Origin: Heliocidaris tuberculata
Taxonomy: Eukaryota; Echinodermata; Echinoidea; Camarodonta; Echinometridae
Direction: 5' to 3'
Assembly (NCBI GenBank): GCA_025618425.1
Contig: CM046832.1
Span: 62,166,608 to 62,230,607, forward strand
DNA length: 64,000 bases
Position 1 is the first letter of the stretch. Every line of letters starts with the position of its first letter. A program made the translations under genes and the position numbers. Positions 60,278 to 64,000 of the stretch are shown piece by piece. The notes below the pieces were generated by a model. It had not been told where the DNA came from. It did no database searches and was given only the letters and a program-made list of their open reading frames with translations.

Positions 60278-60849
60278 ATTAATCATCGATGAACGCCATA
60301 ATAAAATAACGTGGGACTAATCAGATAAATTAATCATATATCCCTGTTGATTTCATCATCATCAATTAAAATTCATTATCTATTGATTCGTGAATCTGTG
60401 ATGATCTGTTTAACATAATTCATTGATCCCTCATTGACACATCGAAATCGTCTTAAGATGACTATAGACATCCTGAAGCTGGCGCCGATTTACAACACTG
60501 TAATAACGTGAGAAACATACGACGATCTGTAGTGAGTCATCAATGTAACATATTCACTGCTACCGTGCCACAATCTAAAGTCATCAGAGTAATAAAATGC
60601 TCGTCTTCCTTCCAATGGGGATCCAGGCGTATAGGAGAAAGGGGTGATAACTAAAGAATTCGGGAGAGATATACGTTTACCGTTTCAACAGAAACGAACA
60701 AATTGTTAAAGACAATAAGTGATTGATTTAAAATAAACAGCACGGTATCGTACGTTGTAAAGATGATTTCATAGAATACTGTTTTACGATTTCGTTTTCT
60801 ACAGGAACTCTTGCATAGCCATAAACAGAGGCGTTACTAAAACGTTTTA
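60278..60849. other. Intergenic DNA, nothing recognised
   Basis: AT-rich unique sequence without repeats or recognisable genes. Confidence 0.5.
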
Positions 60850-61405
60850 AATGTTCGTCCCCTGCCCCACTTTGTTTGGAAATCCGTTAACGCCTCTCCG
60901 ACACCCAACATGTCCCCGCCCCGGCACCCCATACCCCCATACAATGTCATTTCACCCCCCCCCCCCCCCCACCTCTATCACTGGACATTATGCGTATACC
61001 AGCAACAAGTTAGTTCATGTGTTCAACTGTTCAACACCCCCCCCCCCTCCTCAACCCATAATGTTTGGGATACTCTCCCAATATGCACCTTTACCGTACT
61101 CCATACCCCAATCCCCTTCCCCCAACCCCAGCATCAGCAACACCCTGTGGATGTGTATACCTGCCATAGGTCGATATAATGTGTTCAAAACACCTCCCCC
61201 TCCCCCTCTCCCCTCCCATTCCTGACGCATCTGACCCCTGTCAATACGTGCCCCCGTCTTCATACCCCATATTCCCTGCCCAGCCCCCCCCCCCCTTCCC
61301 TCGTCACCGACACCGACACCCTATGTGTACCTGCAACAGGTCAATACATGTGTTCATCACCCCCTCTGGACCCTTGCCCAACACTGTTCATGACTTTGTA
61401 TTTGT
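60850..61405. repeat. C-rich tandem repeat, ~165-bp unit, about three copies
   Basis: A signature close to ATGTGTACCTGCAACAGGTCAATA followed by ATGTGTTCA and a C-run recurs at about 60989, 61152 and 61321, that is every 162-169 bp. C-runs of 8-16 sit between, for example at about 60956-60971, 61036-61045 and 61285-61296. Proline-rich frames across it are artefacts of C-richness. Confidence 0.75.
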
Positions 61406-61687
61406 TCCGATGTCGCAACCACTACGGCTACTCATCAATTGTGTTTATTCTTAACAAGTAGGGGTCATACACGAAGCTATCCCAAATAGGAAAGTGAAGG
61501 ACATTTGTATTTCGCAAAATAAAGAGACCGGTGTTTTTGCCGGACAAGACGAATCTAAAATAAGACAAAATAGGAAAAATGTTGATGTGACAATTTACCT
61601 TTGTTTTGGACATGTATAAGAAACATATATGCATATCCCATGAGAAAGTAGGAAAGTATATGACTACAAAAAAATATTTCAACTCCT

Positions 61688-62102
61688 TTAACCCTTTCAG
61701 GACAGGAATTATTTCAGGGCTAAATTGATCACATTTTATTCTTCAAATTGGCAACAATAATATTTTTCTTTTAGTACTACAAGATTGTAATAAGGGGTAA
61801 TGTCTTTGAAAACAATATACATGGTTAAAAGAATTGGCAAAAAGTTGAAAAAGTTGCCAATTTTGATAAAAAAAAGGATTTTGGACCTCTCAATGTGTTG
61901 CCAATTTAAGGATTTTAAATCTTATTCTCCTTTTTAAAATTCCTGGGATCAAACGCACTATTGTCATGTAACAAAAATGGACACAGTGTGTGCAGAAATT
62001 TTTGCTCTTTCTACTCATGTATCTAGTATATTTTTCAGGGCTCTGAATCAAAAGTTATTGAGCCCAACCACAAAATGTGGTCAATTGTCTCGAAAGGGTT
62101 AA
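61688..62102. mobile_element. piggyBac-type MITE with TTAA target duplication
   Basis: TTAA (61688-61691) is followed by CCCTTTCAGGAC. At the other end GTCTCGAAAGGG is followed by TTAA (62099-62102). Ends starting CCC and flanked by duplicated TTAA are the signature of piggyBac elements. The 407-bp interior is AT-rich, repeats GTTGCCAATTT-like words, and encodes nothing, so this is a non-autonomous copy. Confidence 0.8.
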
Positions 62103-64000
62103 TGTATTTATAAATAAAAATACTTATACCTATATACCGCTTTAATTTTTTAGATTCTGCTCAACATGTTATTTTTGTTTATTTTCAACAAAAATAAAAC
62201 GCATACTGATTTTTTTACAAGGATTTCTAATAGTTATACATGTACAACAAGGTGTCTGAAATGGTAGTAAATCAAATAGCAGATTATTAGGACTACTTGA
62301 ACAAGATTCCAAATTATAAAAAGATAAATTAATAAGTATCGCAGGATTACATCAGATAAGGTGTTTAAGGACTTCAATAACGTCATCGGTTCCGTACATA
62401 CTTCGAATGTGTGTACCATCTCCACTCGCAGGGGAATACTCTGCCACAAGGTCAACGTGAGGGCATACAGCAAGTTCGACCATAATGGCTTTCGGCATCC
62501 CAGAAGGTCCCATTACTCGCTTGGGTATGAAAGGCCAAATGTAGATTAATAACTAAGGATATTTTCGTCTCTCTAACGAAAGTGTGATTACAAGATGAAG
62601 ACATAGCAGGCGGGGGCGTACCAGAGGTACCAGGTGTACCAGGCGGAGGCTTCGGGGCTGCAATCCTACCCCCCCCCCCCCCCATAATTTTGAAATTACC
62701 AATATTTTTGCTGTCGGTTACTTCTCTAAAAAAAAATTAGGAAACTGGAAACTGAAATTCGGGCAAGAGACGTCACCCCCTCCCCCTAAGGAATTTGGCC
62801 CGCACGCCTACACTTGAAGAGAAGAATATTTACGGCCCTAACCCTGGTTTGAACTTAGGCCAACATAAACAGTCACTTCAACTTGCAAAGGGTTTACAGC
62901 AAGCGGAGCTGTCGGGCTAAATATATATCACGCCCCCCCCCCCCTTCCACCTTGTCCTTTCAGATCTATGGTATTGATAGTGCCTGTTCATCCATTTCCA
63001 CATACCTACGTATAGTTGCTTTTTAAGCAAGAAGTCCCAGATAATGCACAATCCTCATTAAATTTGACAGGAATTAACTGAAAGCCATGCAAAAATTAAT
63101 AATGTGTTTAACTTTCCTTAAATGACAATGTCATATGTAGGCTCATAGCTCTTTCGATTTTTTATTTTTTTATTTTTTTTATTTATTTATTTATTTATTT
63201 TCTTCTTTTTTTTTTATGCGATTTCTTGAATTATCCGTATTAAAGGGAACTTAAATACTTTTATGTTAGACGTTGCTATATTTTTCCAACACAGATGCAA
63301 GAATTGTCCAGTGAGGTTGTGTGAAATTTTCGTCTGGTCATCCATGTCACAGGTGATTCATCACGTTTATCGCTATGGAGTGAAACATTAACGTCCTGCA
63401 AGTAGGTCTTAGCGTTCATAAAAACCACCAGCTTGTTAAACTAGCCCTGCTGCCGATGTCTGTTCTATTAATTGAACTAGCTTCTACCCTTATTCCTCGC
63501 TTCAAACCTCTTCTCTTCGTGTACTTTGACTTATCACCACACTAAACGCCACTTGGGATCAGTGTTAACTGCGACTGGCGTGTAACAATTGCGCGCCAAA
63601 TCAACGTGAAATCACCTTCAGAATCCAATAAAAATTCAGTTGTGTGTCGTCGTATCTCTAGCGACACTCTCCGAAATAGACACTGCATGTGTCACAAGAA
63701 GCTATTTTATTCTCGTCCTCATGCAACCTTTTACTTGACGAAGAAGACCTCTTTCTGAAGCCGTTGTTGTCATGTCACAATCGTTTTACGAGCTTTCGTT
63801 TCATCAATTCACTACTATAGGCTTTACTGATTAGACATAGGAAGCCGTGAAACTGCTCCTTCCGTAAGCGCCTGCGTGATTGCATTTCTGACTCAGCTAT
63901 CGTCCTAATCGACGCACTACATCGCGGACAATGTTCGATCGTTGGTGAATAATGTTTGCATTTTAACGCCATGTGGCTCTGCGACGCCATCAGCAACACA
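62103..64000. other. Intergenic DNA to the window edge, no gene recognised
   Basis: C14-17 runs lie near 62669-62684 and 62932-62944 and a TTTA repeat at 63150-63205. 62361-62549 has a CpG-containing open frame (VHTSNVCTISTRRGILCHKV) I do not recognise. 63300-64000 is GC-richer, with a minus-strand open frame of 74 codons (63775-63999) that may continue beyond the edge. It contains Cys/His residues and a basic RRRLRK patch but resembles nothing I know. Confidence 0.45.

Overview
The window is AT-rich animal genomic DNA. It is dominated by microsatellites, homopolymer C/G runs, short foldback transposons and degenerate retroposons. It holds one confidently recognisable protein-coding gene, a three-exon Hox1 (labial-class) homeobox gene on the + strand. 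Exon 1 is at 18628-19342, exon 2 at 49338-49501 and exon 3 at 50919-51233. They splice in frame into a protein of about 397 residues. The homeodomain is almost identical to labial/Hox1 proteins, and an intron splits it between positions 44 and 45. The style of the repeats (foldback MITEs, tRNA-derived SINEs and L2/CR1-like LINE tails ending in ATT repeats, long CT/AGT/poly-C tracts) and the Hox1 sequence suggest a marine deuterostome. I favour an echinoderm, probably a sea urchin. That species-level guess is inference only.

Layout. 1-18.2 kb: gene-poor DNA upstream of Hox1, with a degenerate TATGG array, a broken LINE reverse-transcriptase tail (6.24-6.87 kb, minus strand), a long-armed foldback element (9.25-9.79 kb), an AGTGGCGTAG-ended element (11.38-11.63 kb), an eroded minisatellite (12.69-12.96 kb) and a cluster of hairpins (16.0-17.05 kb). 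No second homeobox is visible here. 18.2-19.34 kb: Hox1 promoter/5' leader and exon 1. 19.34-49.34 kb: a roughly 30-kb first intron packed with (AGT)n, (CT)n, (CAT)n and (ATT)n repeats, at least three foldback MITEs, a nearly full-length tRNA-derived SINE (32.14-32.43 kb) and a few CpG-containing, non-repetitive islands that are candidate enhancers or unrecognised exons (20.5, 26.8-27.3, 29.75 and 37.1 kb). 49.3-51.2 kb: exons 2 and 3, separated by a 1.4-kb intron carrying (ACT)36 and an ATT/ATC tract that runs to the last splice acceptor. 51.2-64 kb: a presumed 3' UTR with AATAAA at 52643, then intergenic DNA with MITEs, a C-rich tandem repeat (60.85-61.4 kb), a piggyBac-type MITE with TTAA flanks (61.69-62.10 kb) and a small cluster of nuclear-receptor, MEIS and PBX-Hox-like motifs at 59.73-59.88 kb.

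How it works together: Hox1 is a transcription factor, so its likely partners are PBX/Exd through the hexapeptide and MEIS/Prep. The hexapeptide here reads YKWM where labial proteins usually have FDWM. The 3' motif cluster resembles the retinoid/auto-regulatory logic of vertebrate Hox1 genes but is unproven. I found no system of wholly new type. The most original observations are the altered hexapeptide, the 3' motif cluster, complementary trinucleotide repeats flanking exon 2, a paired empty/filled insertion site of a MITE, and the shared LINE/SINE tails.
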